DNA of 64,000 nucleotides from Bizionia myxarmorum (GCF_008086205.1 NZ_VSKK01000001.1:186001-250000), one strand, 5' to 3'. Positions 7,723 to 16,645 are shown, numbered from the stretch's first letter. Made by a program: numbers and translations. Notes: a model not told the origin generated them from the sequence alone.

Positions 7723-8400
7723 TTATAATTTAGGTTTAGGCTTTAAGGCCACAAAATCTTTTAAATAGTAAGGCTCAAAATAAGCGACATCTTCGGTGTC
7801 GCTTTTTTTGTATTTCTGATACGCCAATGCACCCATTTCTTGTGCGGATGGCAATCTGTTTTCTACAAAATTCGCGTGTTTATGACAGATAAGGGATTTG
7901 GTTTTTTCAACACCATTGCCCACAAAATACACCATATCCATATTCAGATAATCGGCGTAAGATGTTTCATCTAAAACCTCTGCTTTTACGGAGCGTAAGG
8001 ATTGGTGTTTTGAATTAAAAACTTCAGCGTAAACTTCCATACGTCTGGCATCCAACATAGGAATTATAAAGCCTTGATCAATTTCTACTTGATGCGCCAA
8101 GGCTTCTAGAGTAGAAACACTAATTAACGGCACATTTAAAGCGTAACAAAGCCCTTTTGCGGCCGAAACACCTATACGTAACCCCGTATAAGACCCCGGG
8201 CCTTTACTGACGGCTACGGCTGTTATTTCTGATTTATCGGTTTTGCTTTCTTTTAAAATTTCATCAATAAAAACATGCAAGCGTTCTGCGTGCGAGTAAT
8301 TAGTGTTATAATCTTCTTTTAAAGCAAAAGTCTCTCCTTCCTTGGAAAGAGAGACCGAACAATTTGTTGTTGCTGTTTCTATACTTAATATGATTGCCAC
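7723..8400 (-). CDS. tsaB: tRNA threonylcarbamoyladenosine biosynthesis protein TsaB
   Basis: A 225-residue TsaB, the non-catalytic partner of TsaD in making t6A37 on ANN-decoding tRNAs. It opens with the ASKHA-fold strand ILSIETATTNCSVSL and carries GPGSYTGLRIGVSAAKGLCYAL, the family signature, and IPMLDARRMEVYAEVF. Length is normal. The start is GTG at 8398-8400, chosen because homologues begin a few residues before ILSIETA. It begins 4 bases after the TolC gene stop, so it is probably transcribed at the end of the efflux operon. Tail-to-tail contact with mscS leaves no room for a separate terminator. Confidence 0.92.
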   Translation of the reverse strand: MAIILSIETATTNCSVSLSKEGETFALKEDYNTNYSHAERLHVFIDEILKESKTDKSEITAVAVSKGPGSYTGLRIGVSAAKGLCYALNVPLISVSTLEALAHQVEIDQGFIIPMLDARRMEVYAEVFNSKHQSLRSVKAEVLDETSYADYLNMDMVYFVGNGVEKTKSLICHKHANFVENRLPSAQEMGALAYQKYKKSDTEDVAYFEPYYLKDFVALKPKPKL

Positions 8401-8404
8401 AGTT

Positions 8405-9790
8405 TTATTCTGTTAAAGGGATTCCAAGGTAGAAATCTAATACTTTGGTTTTAAATACGAAATTATATTTGGCATTAATTGAATTGGCTTGCGCATTAAC
8501 CAAGCGATTTCTCACTTGTTCAAATTCAAAAGCATTCATAACACCTAAATTGTAACTTTCTTGTGCATTGTTGAAAGACTCATCTTGCGCATTCAATGAC
8601 GTTTCAGAAGCTTCATATTGTTTTAATGCCGCTTTAGCATCAGCAAAAGCTTTTTCTATATTGGTGCGAAGATCTTGTTTCTCCTGATCCATAGAGTATT
8701 CAATACGCTTGCTGTTAATGATAGCTCTGTTTACGTTTGCTTTAGTTTGAAAGCCATTGAAAATTGGAACATTAAGTCTAAAACCAACATTGTAACCTAA
8801 ATTATCCTCAAATTGCTGTCCAAAACCGTTTGGAGCTAAATAGGAACTAGCTGGATTTAATGGATCTGGGATTATCAACCTTAAATCTTCTTGACCCTGA
8901 AAATGCTGGTAAGACGTTCCTGCACTAGCACCAAAACTTAAAGTTGGATAAAAAGCACTTTTTGCAATTTTCACATCTAATTGCGCATTTTCAATATTTA
9001 ATTCCGCTTGTTTTATTTCTGGTCTATTTTGAACAGCAAAGTCATAAATCTCATCAGGGCTTTTTTTCTCAACAAGTACTGTTGGCAATGTTAATTCCAT
9101 AGCTTGAACATCAAAACCATCTTTAGAAATTTGTAAAAGTTGCGCCAAGCTTAATATCGCTAAATCCACGGCGTTTTCAGCATTAATTAAGCGTTCTTGG
9201 TCACTGGCTAATTGGGCTTGAACTTCATACAAATCAGCTCGAGGTCTTACGCCAGAATTTACTAATTCTGATAGTTGATTCACTTGTTTTTCTGAAATCA
9301 AAATTTGTTCTTGAGCAACTTTAAAATTTTCTTTATTCAAAAGTATATTCAAATACTGGTTGACCACATTCAAAGAAATATCATCTTTTAAAATTGCTAA
9401 TTGTAATTGACTAGATTCTATTCCTAGTTGCGCTTGTTTATAAACACTGGTATTACGAAACCCATTAAATAAAGTAACATCGGTATTTAAACCAAAACTA
9501 TTACCTCTAGAATCTCTAGAAACCCGATTACCATCGTTACTAATAAAAGATCCAAAATTCCAGTTTTGAGAAGCATTACCGCTAACATTAGGCAAGAAGT
9601 TACCTTTGGCGGTTACTAAATTCTCATCGGCTATTTGGGTATCCAATTCACTTTGCTTAACGCGAATGTTATTCTGTAAAGCATAATCTACAGCCTCTTG
9701 AAGCGTCCAAACTTTGTCTTGGGCAAAAACACTAGCAGAAAGTCCAACCGTAAAAAATGTAAGGGTTAGTATTTTATTAATTTTCATCAT
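8405..9790 (-). CDS. TolC family outer-membrane efflux protein
   Basis: A 461-residue outer-membrane factor. It has a signal peptide (cleavage near SVFAQ) and the start of the first helix WTLQEAVDYALQNN, which is the typical TolC opening. Two OEP repeats follow, with long heptad helices at about 150-235 and 370-455. It forms the trimeric channel through which the ABC pump encoded upstream exports its substrate. Its ATG (9788-9790, or the next codon) overlaps the end of the adaptor gene by 14 bases, indicating translational coupling. The substrate cannot be read from the sequence. Confidence 0.93.
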   Translation of the reverse strand: MMKINKILTLTFFTVGLSASVFAQDKVWTLQEAVDYALQNNIRVKQSELDTQIADENLVTAKGNFLPNVSGNASQNWNFGSFISNDGNRVSRDSRGNSFGLNTDVTLFNGFRNTSVYKQAQLGIESSQLQLAILKDDISLNVVNQYLNILLNKENFKVAQEQILISEKQVNQLSELVNSGVRPRADLYEVQAQLASDQERLINAENAVDLAILSLAQLLQISKDGFDVQAMELTLPTVLVEKKSPDEIYDFAVQNRPEIKQAELNIENAQLDVKIAKSAFYPTLSFGASAGTSYQHFQGQEDLRLIIPDPLNPASSYLAPNGFGQQFEDNLGYNVGFRLNVPIFNGFQTKANVNRAIINSKRIEYSMDQEKQDLRTNIEKAFADAKAALKQYEASETSLNAQDESFNNAQESYNLGVMNAFEFEQVRNRLVNAQANSINAKYNFVFKTKVLDFYLGIPLTE

Positions 9791-10889
9791 TGTTATCTTC
9801 TTTTGCTTTGTTCCAAACTTTAATTTTATCGGTTTCGCTTACACCATCCTTAATTTCTACATTTATTCCGTCAGAGATCCCTAGTTCCACATACTTTTCT
9901 TCAAAAGTACCATCTGCTTTTTGTACTTCTACAAAAGGCTTCTCCGTAAAACGGTTAAACTGTAATAAGGCTTCTTTAATTACCATAACACTGTCTTTGC
10001 TTTCCATTTCAATTTCAGCATTGGCGCTATAACCGGCTCTAATTTTTGTAGATTGCTCAATTTGAACATCTGCTTTAATGGTAAACTGAACGGCTCCATT
10101 CTCTTCAATTCCTTTTGGTGCTACAAATGTTAATTTAGAAGGAAACTGCTGTTGATTCATAGCTCCTAAAACAACGATGATATCCTTACCTTCTTCTAAT
10201 TTCCCAACTTCCGACTCATCAACTTTTCCTTCAAAAATCATTTTGCTCATATCAGCAATTGTAGCAATTGTTGTTCCTGCGTTGAAATTGTTACTTTCAA
10301 TAACTTGATCACCTTCACGAATTGGAATTTCTAAAACAGTACCAGAAATTTGTGCTGTAATATTGGTGTTTGCCGAACTTCCACCAGACAAAGATCCTTG
10401 TTTGATAATTTGAAAATCGTTTTGCGATTGACGTAAAGACTCGTTAGATTGGTTTAAAGACAATTCACTATTTTCAAAATCTTGTTTAGAAATAACGCCC
10501 TTTTCGAACAGTGATTTATTTCTGTCGTATAAAGTTTTGGAGTTATCATAAGATAATTGTGCTGAATTAATACGACTTCTAGCACTCACTAAACTTTGTT
10601 CATTAGGTACCACGCGAATTTTTGCAATTAAATCGCCTTTCTTAACAATGTCACCTTCTAAAACTACAATTTCATCAACAATTCCTGAAATTTGAGGTTT
10701 TAATTCAATTTCTTCTTCAGGATTAAGTTTCCCGGTAGCCACCACTTTTGTTTTGATTGATGTGAAAAATGGTGTTTCTGTTTTAAATTCCTCAATAGCT
10801 TTGGAGTTGGAGTCTTTAAAGTATTTAATTACCCAAACAAATAGTACTAAGACTACGATGCCAATGATGATTTTTACTGCTTTATTCAT
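9777..10889 (-). CDS. Periplasmic adaptor subunit of an ABC/RND-type efflux pump (MacA/HlyD family)
   Basis: A 370-residue membrane fusion protein. It has an N-terminal membrane anchor (about 5-22), a barrel-sandwich/lipoyl half with GKLNPEEEIELKPQISG, and a coiled-coil hairpin at about 95-165. The second lipoyl half contains ISGTVLEIPIREGDQV, then beta-barrel and membrane-proximal domains follow. It bridges the inner-membrane ABC permeases and TolC. The gene stands between the second permease (57 bases upstream) and the TolC gene (overlapping). This is the MacA-type rather than RND-type context, because the partner is an ABC transporter. Confidence 0.92.
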   Translation of the reverse strand: MNKAVKIIIGIVVLVLFVWVIKYFKDSNSKAIEEFKTETPFFTSIKTKVVATGKLNPEEEIELKPQISGIVDEIVVLEGDIVKKGDLIAKIRVVPNEQSLVSARSRINSAQLSYDNSKTLYDRNKSLFEKGVISKQDFENSELSLNQSNESLRQSQNDFQIIKQGSLSGGSSANTNITAQISGTVLEIPIREGDQVIESNNFNAGTTIATIADMSKMIFEGKVDESEVGKLEEGKDIIVVLGAMNQQQFPSKLTFVAPKGIEENGAVQFTIKADVQIEQSTKIRAGYSANAEIEMESKDSVMVIKEALLQFNRFTEKPFVEVQKADGTFEEKYVELGISDGINVEIKDGVSETDKIKVWNKAKEDNNDEN

Positions 10890-10946
10890 TTGATTGTGTT
10901 TATTATTTTTAATTGGTCAATTGGTTTTTATATCTAAATTTTTATT

Positions 10947-12191
10947 TTATTCCTCTCTTAAAGCTTCAATTGGTTTGATACTTGTCGCTTTAAATGCTGG
11001 AATAAGGCCTATTAAAGTTCCTAATACCACGAGTATTAAAAGTGCAATAAATACAACTGTAATGGAAACAGATGCGTTTACTATGGCTGCATCTGGACCT
11101 TGCCCAAAAAAAGCATCCAATGCTATGAGAATCCAACCGCCACTAATAATTCCGAAGAATCCAGCAAGCAAGGTTAAAAACACCGCTTCCACTAAAATTT
11201 GACGCTTAATCTCGTATGGTGTGGCGCCTAGTGCACGGCGCACGCCAATTTCTTTGGTTCGTTCTTTTACGGTTATTAGCAAAATATTACCAATAGCAAA
11301 AACACCCGCAATAAGTGTGGCGATACCTACAAACCAGGTTAGAAATTGCATACCGACCAGGAAACCTGTGATTTTCGCAAATTCCTTACCTAAATTGAAA
11401 CTACCAAAAGCGCGTTTATCTTCAGGATGTACTTGGTTTAAATTCCTTAAAATAAGCTTGGCGTCTTCTTCAATTTGTTTGATGTCAAATTCCGGTTTAC
11501 CGGTTATCATCATCCAACTGATATTTTCACCGCGATTATAAATTTGCTGAAAGGTAGTAAATGGGATATGTACATCGGATGTTGGACCCATATTCATATT
11601 GCCATCTTCAAAAACACCAATTACTTTAAAGTTCATGCTGTTCATTTGAACCAAAGCGCCAATGGCTTCTTCGTCTTTATCAAAAAGTTGTTTATAGACA
11701 TTCTCGGAAATAACAATCATTTTTCTATTTCCGTCAATATCACTTTGATTGATGAAACGACCATGAATTAATTTTTTCTTTTGAACTTGGTCTAGCAATG
11801 GATAATCGCCATTAATACTGAAACTTCCTGATAAAAAATTACGAACTAATAAAGCTTGGCTTTGACTTCTTGGCACTACAAATTCAATTCCTTCTACATT
11901 TTCCTCTACTTTTTTAGCATCAGATAAGGTTAGTTGCACCATTTTCCCCTCCTGAAAGCCTTTGAAAGGCATACTTGTGCTTTGAGCCCAAACAAATACA
12001 CTGTTTGTAGCAAAATCGCCAAACAAACGGTTAAAGGCATTCTCTATCCCTTTGGCCGAGCCTAATAAACCGATGAGTAATAAAATTCCCCACCATACGC
12101 CGACCATAGTTAAGATAGATCGTAGTTTATTTTTACTAAGACTATCAAAAACCTCTTGCCAAGTATCTCTTGCTGTTAAAAATTTAAACAT
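10947..12191 (-). CDS. ABC transporter permease, MacB/FtsX type (second copy)
   Basis: A 414-residue permease with the MacB layout. It has a first helix at about 22-45 after RDTWQEVFDSLSKNKLRSILTM, a periplasmic MacB_PCD domain (about 50-245), and an FtsX domain with three C-terminal helices (about 285-400). The FtsX coupling motif TKEIGVRRALGATPYEIKRQ is present. It starts one base after the end of the first permease, so they probably form a heterodimer driven by the ATPase encoded upstream. Classical MacB carries the ATPase in the same chain; here ATPase and permeases are separate, a common form in Bacteroidota. Confidence 0.92.
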   Translation of the reverse strand: MFKFLTARDTWQEVFDSLSKNKLRSILTMVGVWWGILLLIGLLGSAKGIENAFNRLFGDFATNSVFVWAQSTSMPFKGFQEGKMVQLTLSDAKKVEENVEGIEFVVPRSQSQALLVRNFLSGSFSINGDYPLLDQVQKKKLIHGRFINQSDIDGNRKMIVISENVYKQLFDKDEEAIGALVQMNSMNFKVIGVFEDGNMNMGPTSDVHIPFTTFQQIYNRGENISWMMITGKPEFDIKQIEEDAKLILRNLNQVHPEDKRAFGSFNLGKEFAKITGFLVGMQFLTWFVGIATLIAGVFAIGNILLITVKERTKEIGVRRALGATPYEIKRQILVEAVFLTLLAGFFGIISGGWILIALDAFFGQGPDAAIVNASVSITVVFIALLILVVLGTLIGLIPAFKATSIKPIEALREE

Positions 12192-12192
12192 A

Positions 12193-13422
12193 TTAGTCGT
12201 CTCTTAGTGCTACAATGGGTTTAATTTGTGATGCTTTTTTAGCTGGTAAATAACCCGCGATTCCACCTGCAAGCACAAGTGTTACGGTTGCGGCAATTAT
12301 TAACGAAGGTTGCACACTTGGATCTGTAATAAAATACGTTTCTAAAGTAGGTGCTGCCAATTTTAATACGGCTACTCCTATCAATAAACCAATATATCCA
12401 GCAATGGCTGTAATTAAAATAGATTCTATTAAAATTATAGAAACTATGGATCTTGGCGTGGCACCCAAAGCTTTACGGATACCAATTTCTTTGGTACGTT
12501 CTTTTACAATAAAAATCATAATGTTGCTAATACCAACAACACCTGCTATTAAAGTTCCGAAGCCAATAACAAGAATGATAAATCCTAAAGCACCCGTCAT
12601 TTGTTCTATTTGCTTGGTACCTTCTGCCATGTTTTGAACACGAATGGCGCGTTGATCTGTTTCCGCAACATCAAAACGATCCTTCATTTTCGTGGTTAAT
12701 GTTCTACCAAAAGCTATAGCCTGATCGTAGCTTAAACTAGGGTTATAGGTTAAGTTTATTTGATCTACATAATCATTATTTCCATATAAGCGCTGCGCTG
12801 TAGAAATAGGCATATAAATATATCGTTCTTCATTATCACCACCATCGTCAGAAAACACACCCACCACTTTATATGCGATGCCGTCTAGATTAATATATTT
12901 CCCTAAAGATGTGGTTCTTTTAAATAGATCTTCTTCAACCAATCTACCAATAACAATTACTTTGGTATGTTCACTTACATCCATTTCATTGATGTAGCGA
13001 CCTTGATCCATCATGGTTTTTTCTAAATATTGATGATCCGGGTGCACAGCAACAACGGTATAACTACTTTTCTCATTCCGAAAGGTTGCCGTTACGTTTC
13101 TATAAACGCGTGACGTTATGTATTGAACTTTATCGTTAAATTCATCTTTAAGGTAACTATAATCTTCATTTTTGAATTGAATTCGGCGCCCAGCTTGAAG
13201 CCCTTTGCTGGCTTTAGAAGTCATCCCCGAATAAATCAAAATGGCGTTATTGGCATCGTCATTAAAGGCTTTCGAAAACGTGTTTTGTAAACCATTTGCC
13301 AAACCGAAAAGAATAGCGAATAACAAAATAGCAAAAGCAACCGTAAAGCCTGAAAGCAAACTCCGCGTTCGGTTTTTATTGATACTTTGAAATATTTCGC
13401 GCCATAGATCTAAATCAAACAT
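12193..13422 (-). CDS. ABC transporter permease, MacB/FtsX type (first copy)
   Basis: A 409-residue paralogue of the next permease, with the same order: N-terminal helix, MacB_PCD periplasmic domain, then an FtsX domain with RTKEIGIRKALGATPRSI. Its ATG overlaps the ATPase gene stop by 8 bases. Similarity between the two permeases is clear at the FtsX motif and the opening SLLSGF/ILTMVG region but low elsewhere, so the duplication is old. Both probably act as one heterodimeric pump that moves substrate from the periplasm or outer leaflet into the adaptor and TolC. Confidence 0.92.
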   Translation of the reverse strand: MFDLDLWREIFQSINKNRTRSLLSGFTVAFAILLFAILFGLANGLQNTFSKAFNDDANNAILIYSGMTSKASKGLQAGRRIQFKNEDYSYLKDEFNDKVQYITSRVYRNVTATFRNEKSSYTVVAVHPDHQYLEKTMMDQGRYINEMDVSEHTKVIVIGRLVEEDLFKRTTSLGKYINLDGIAYKVVGVFSDDGGDNEERYIYMPISTAQRLYGNNDYVDQINLTYNPSLSYDQAIAFGRTLTTKMKDRFDVAETDQRAIRVQNMAEGTKQIEQMTGALGFIILVIGFGTLIAGVVGISNIMIFIVKERTKEIGIRKALGATPRSIVSIILIESILITAIAGYIGLLIGVAVLKLAAPTLETYFITDPSVQPSLIIAATVTLVLAGGIAGYLPAKKASQIKPIVALRDD

Positions 13423-14116
13423 AGTGTTCAGCTCTTACTTGTTCTACAAAAACATCTTCTATAATAACACCATCTTTTAAACGCACAATACGCTTGCACA
13501 TGTTGGCAATATCCTCTTCGTGTGTTACCATTAAAATTGTTTTTCCTTCATCATTCAATTGCTGAATGAAAGCCATAATTTCATAGGAGGTTGTGGTATC
13601 TAACGCGCCAGTAGGCTCATCAGCAAGTAGTAATTTTGGGTTGGCAGCTAAAGCACGAGCAATGGCCACACGCTGTTTTTGTCCACCAGAAAGTTCATTT
13701 GGTAAATGTTTTGCCCAATTAGTTAAACCTACTTTTTCTAAATGAAACATGGCCAACTCCAAACGTTCTGCACGTTTCATACCTTGATAGTATAAAGGCA
13801 ATGCCACATTTTCAACGGCATTTTTATAATTTATCAAATTAAAGGATTGAAAAATAAATCCTAAAAACTTGTTTCTATAAATCGCTGCTTTTTTCTCGGT
13901 AAGATTTTTTATCGGAACACCATCTAGAATATATTCACCTTCATCGGCTTCATCTAGCATTCCAATAATATTTAGTAAGGTAGATTTCCCTGAACCTGAT
14001 GATCCCATAATTGCGACCATTTCACCTTCTTTAACAGAAAGATCGATGCCTTTTAAAACATGTAAACTTGAATCGCCTATAGGATAGGATTTGTGCAGTT
14101 TGTTGATGGTTAACAT
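13415..14116 (-). CDS. ABC transporter ATP-binding protein (MacB/LolD type)
   Basis: A 233-residue ATPase, first gene of the efflux operon. Walker [11 protein letters not shown]-loop FQSFNL, signature [15 protein letters not shown], Walker [12 protein letters not shown] and the switch MVTHE are all present, so it should be active. The spacing and the GALD after Walker B are typical of the MacB/LolD/FtsE branch that powers FtsX-fold permeases. It is preceded by a strong promoter candidate (14183-14210) and a 12-bp inverted repeat that may be an operator. Confidence 0.94.
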   Translation of the reverse strand: MLTINKLHKSYPIGDSSLHVLKGIDLSVKEGEMVAIMGSSGSGKSTLLNIIGMLDEADEGEYILDGVPIKNLTEKKAAIYRNKFLGFIFQSFNLINYKNAVENVALPLYYQGMKRAERLELAMFHLEKVGLTNWAKHLPNELSGGQKQRVAIARALAANPKLLLADEPTGALDTTTSYEIMAFIQQLNDEGKTILMVTHEEDIANMCKRIVRLKDGVIIEDVFVEQVRAEHYV

Positions 14117-14182
14117 AATCTACTTTGGTTAGTTTAATTTCTATTCTACAAGTAAGACTCATAAAATTCAAAAATGTTACAA

Positions 14183-14210
14183 CAAATGTAGATATATTTT
14201 AACGCATCAA
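14183..14210 (-). promoter_or_regulatory. Promoter of the ABC efflux operon
   Basis: On the minus strand a TTG (14210-14208) is followed by 17 bases and then TACATTTG (14190-14183), matching the flavobacterial TTG-N17-23-TAnnTTTG promoter. The leader would be about 60 bases to the ATG at 14116. Confidence 0.65.
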
Positions 14211-14234
14211 TTTTTATGATTTGTTAAAATATAT
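14192..14234. repeat. 12-bp inverted repeat over the efflux-operon promoter, possible operator
   Basis: ATATATTTTAAC (14192-14203) and GTTAAAATATAT (14223-14234) are perfect inverted arms with a 19-base spacer. The spacer holds the predicted -33 TTG and a smaller ATCA...TGAT pair. Such placement suits a dimeric repressor or activator site. No regulator gene is adjacent. Confidence 0.5.
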
Positions 14235-14344
14235 ATAAATAAGTGGCATTTAAATGGTTATTTTGAGGAAAATGATAAAATACCCAGCTCTAACAGATTA
14301 TAAAAAAATAATATAGTAAAGTGATAAAGAGAAATCCTGACGTT

Positions 14345-14378
14345 TAAAAAACGAAAAACTTTAGTTCTTTTTCGTTTT
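14345..14378 (-). terminator. Rho-independent terminator overlapping the end of the 73-residue CxxC gene
   Basis: Bases 14348-14358 pair with 14368-14378 (AAAACGAAAAA with its complement). On the minus strand the first arm is made by the last codons of the small gene, the stop codon lies in the loop, and a T run follows. Confidence 0.65.
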
Positions 14379-14582
14379 GAAGCTTCTGTAAATGGCAAAA
14401 CCAATTCCGCCAACTAAAATATACGGAACAGCCATAAGATAAACAATACCATCATTAATACCTTCTGCTTGCGCTTGACCTTCTTCAGATTCCAAAACCG
14501 CACGACACATTGCACATTGCGCTTCAGCTGGAATAACAAAAAACAGCATTAATATAACCGATAAAATAAGTGCTTTTTTCAT
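14361..14582 (-). CDS. Small membrane protein with a CxxC motif, in the oxidase assembly cluster
   Basis: A 73-residue protein. It has a signal peptide (MKKALILSVILML..., cleavage near AEAQ), then Cys-Ala-Met-Cys (CAMC) right at the mature N-terminus, a short acidic loop, and one membrane helix (about 47-66) ending in Lys-rich FKTKKN. I do not recognise a named family. The exposed CxxC facing the periplasm, together with SCO1, DUF420 and oxidase genes just upstream, suggests a role in copper or redox handling during oxidase assembly; that is inference from context only. It is the last gene of the 16635-14361 cluster and its 3' end forms part of the terminator. Confidence 0.75.
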   Translation of the reverse strand: MKKALILSVILMLFFVIPAEAQCAMCRAVLESEEGQAQAEGINDGIVYLMAVPYILVGGIGFAIYRSFKTKKN

Positions 14583-14645
14583 GTTTAGATTTTAAAACTA
14601 TAAATCATAATCTATTCAAATTAGTCGTAACAAAAATACAACCTA

Positions 14646-15176
14646 TCATGTATAATAGGGCGAAATCATAATAAAAACAACCACCCCAGAAACAGCCACA
14701 AATAACCATAATGGAAACGTAATGCGCGCTATTTTCTTATGACGTTCAATATTATTAGTAATGGCCCGAACATAGGTTATTAAAACAAATGGAATGACTA
14801 CAATTGATAAAACAATATGTAACAATAAGATAATGTAATATACATACTTTATTGGGCCTTCACCTCCGTATTTAGTGGAATCACTTGTCATGTGGTAGGC
14901 AACATACATGGCTAAAAAAGCTATGGAAAGCATAATGGCTAATTTCATTAGCTTTTCGTGTAATTTACGTTTCCCATTTGTAATAGCCCAAAAACCAAGG
15001 ACTAAAACTAATGCAGTTATAGCATTCGTTGTGGCATAAATTGGCGGTAAAAAGGTTAAAGGTTCCACATTAGGAATCTTTACACCAAATAAAACAGCAA
15101 CCACAATTGGAATAACAACAGATAAGATAATTATCCATTTATTATATTTCTGCTCCGCTTGCAAATTTGACTCCAT
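14646..15176 (-). CDS. DUF420 family integral membrane protein
   Basis: A 176-residue protein with five predicted membrane helices (about 15-30, 44-64, 77-97, 112-140, 152-172), matching the DUF420 family. DUF420 proteins commonly stand beside cytochrome oxidase genes and SCO1 (CtaM/YozB in Bacillus is linked to oxidase assembly), and conserved histidines in the helices suggest metal or haem contact. Here the ATG immediately follows the SCO1 stop with no spacer, so the two should be co-translated. Confidence 0.87.
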   Translation of the reverse strand: MESNLQAEQKYNKWIIILSVVIPIVVAVLFGVKIPNVEPLTFLPPIYATTNAITALVLVLGFWAITNGKRKLHEKLMKLAIMLSIAFLAMYVAYHMTSDSTKYGGEGPIKYVYYIILLLHIVLSIVVIPFVLITYVRAITNNIERHKKIARITFPLWLFVAVSGVVVFIMISPYYT

Positions 15177-15932
15177 TTATTCCTTTAATAATTTAGCAAT
15201 GTCTTCTTTAAGCATGCTTATTTCTTCTTTTTGGCCATCTTCGTCCACTTTTTCAACTTCACTAATAATACCAGAGTAGAAAATTTTAGGGTTTCCAAAA
15301 TCATCTTGTCTAGAACGAATAAAACCGTCTTTATCAATTAATGCGAAATTCCCTGAATGTTCAAAACCTGCTTCATCCGTTTCTTCATCACCCACAAAAA
15401 TATTGAATCCAATATTGGCTAATTCAAAAACAGCATCTTGTTCACCTCTTAATAAATTCCAATTCGGGTTGGTAATGCCATATTTCTCCGCATAAGCTTT
15501 CAGAACTTCTTGCGTATCTGTTTCTGGCATGATAGTAAAGGATGCTACACCAAAATCTTCTATGCCTTCAAATTTATTTTGAATTTGAACTAGGTTAGCG
15601 TTCATGCGTGGGCAAATACTTGGGCAGGTTGTAAAAAAGAATTCAACCAAATATACTTTACCTAAATAATCCTTATCGGTTATGGTTTTACCGTCTTGAT
15701 TGGTAAAACTAAAAGGCGGTACTTTTTTAGGAACACCGTTAATATTAATAAACATTAAATCTGATTTTTCTTTTTTTGAATAATCTGATTTAGTAATCTG
15801 TTCACTCCGGTTATCGTTTCTTACGGTATCACCTTGTGTAAAACGATCTACAATTCGCGGTACAAACCAAATACCGAATACGAGAATTACAAAGGCGATA
15901 CCAATGTATGAATAGTTACTTTTATTGCTCAT
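15177..15932 (-). CDS. SCO1/SenC family copper chaperone
   Basis: A 251-residue membrane-anchored thioredoxin-fold protein that delivers copper to the CuA site of oxidase subunit II. There is one N-terminal helix (about 8-25), then the SCO domain. It carries the copper-binding CPSICP (CxxxC) after the strand LVEFFFTTCPSIC, and the conserved histidine in EHSGNFALIDKDGFIR. Length is slightly above average because of a C-terminal acidic tail ending in LKEDIAKLLKE. It overlaps the upstream SCO-like gene by 11 bases and abuts DUF420, so all are one operon. Confidence 0.93.
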   Translation of the reverse strand: MSNKSNYSYIGIAFVILVFGIWFVPRIVDRFTQGDTVRNDNRSEQITKSDYSKKEKSDLMFININGVPKKVPPFSFTNQDGKTITDKDYLGKVYLVEFFFTTCPSICPRMNANLVQIQNKFEGIEDFGVASFTIMPETDTQEVLKAYAEKYGITNPNWNLLRGEQDAVFELANIGFNIFVGDEETDEAGFEHSGNFALIDKDGFIRSRQDDFGNPKIFYSGIISEVEKVDEDGQKEEISMLKEDIAKLLKE

Positions 15933-16635
15933 TACTTGAAGGTTTTAATTCGTTAGCGCGGCGGGTTTCTGAATCGAAATTACCTTTGCGTTTTTGTCGG
16001 TATTCTGTAAATAACACGCGTAAATCTTCAGAACTCATTTTATTCTTAATTACGGCTACTTGAATGCAGTTGTAAGCGTTTAATTCATAAACAGGTTTAT
16101 TGCTACCTTTCTCGTTATCTGAACGGTCGTCTGTACGCCCACGTTGATTTCGTTCCGTATCTATAATAAAAACATTATCTGATGCTAAATTATCAGATAA
16201 ACTGAAGTTTGCTTTAAGGCTATTGAAGGTGTTTTTAATGGCAGTTTCATCAACACTTACAAAATGCCAGAAGCGAAGATCTTCGTAGCGTGCTATTTCT
16301 TTGAATAAAATCTCGGCTTCTGCCTCTGCACCATTTGGAATTAATGCTACAATTTGAAATTTTTTAAAGCCTTTAAACTTATCATAAACAAGTTCTTTTA
16401 AATTAGAAGCGGCTATGGCCATATCAATAGGCTTATTTCCGAAGAATGCTAAAACTGTAATATGATCTTGAAGCATGATGTTGTGTTCATTTTGAGGTAG
16501 CTCCACCACGTTTTCATTAATGATATCTAAAGGATTATAATGATCTTTAGAAAGTGATAAAACCAGAACAAACATAACTGGCAGTAAAAATAAAACTCCG
16601 AGTATAACATACTTTTTGATCTGCTTTGCTCTCAT
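15922..16635 (-). CDS. SCO-like membrane-anchored protein lacking the copper-binding cysteines
   Basis: A 237-residue protein with one N-terminal membrane helix (about 9-27) and a periplasmic domain. Patterns such as ITVLAFFGNKP, FKKFQIVALIP and DNVFIIDTERNQRGR recall the strands of SCO/thioredoxin-fold proteins, but the CxxxC region is missing; I see only one cysteine (in YNCIQ). It starts its operon and overlaps true SCO1. Possibly it is a degenerate SCO paralogue that assists oxidase assembly without binding copper itself. The fold is my reading, not proven; the function is unknown. The C-terminus is basic and Ser/Asn-rich. Confidence 0.75.
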   Translation of the reverse strand: MRAKQIKKYVILGVLFLLPVMFVLVLSLSKDHYNPLDIINENVVELPQNEHNIMLQDHITVLAFFGNKPIDMAIAASNLKELVYDKFKGFKKFQIVALIPNGAEAEAEILFKEIARYEDLRFWHFVSVDETAIKNTFNSLKANFSLSDNLASDNVFIIDTERNQRGRTDDRSDNEKGSNKPVYELNAYNCIQVAVIKNKMSSEDLRVLFTEYRQKRKGNFDSETRRANELKPSSNEQ

Positions 16636-16645
16636 AGTGCAAAAA

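Noticed and set aside
10894-11771. Plus-strand frames opposite the second ABC permease
   Set aside because: They mirror the permease gene, have no start context and no recognisable domain; the minus-strand gene is clearly real.
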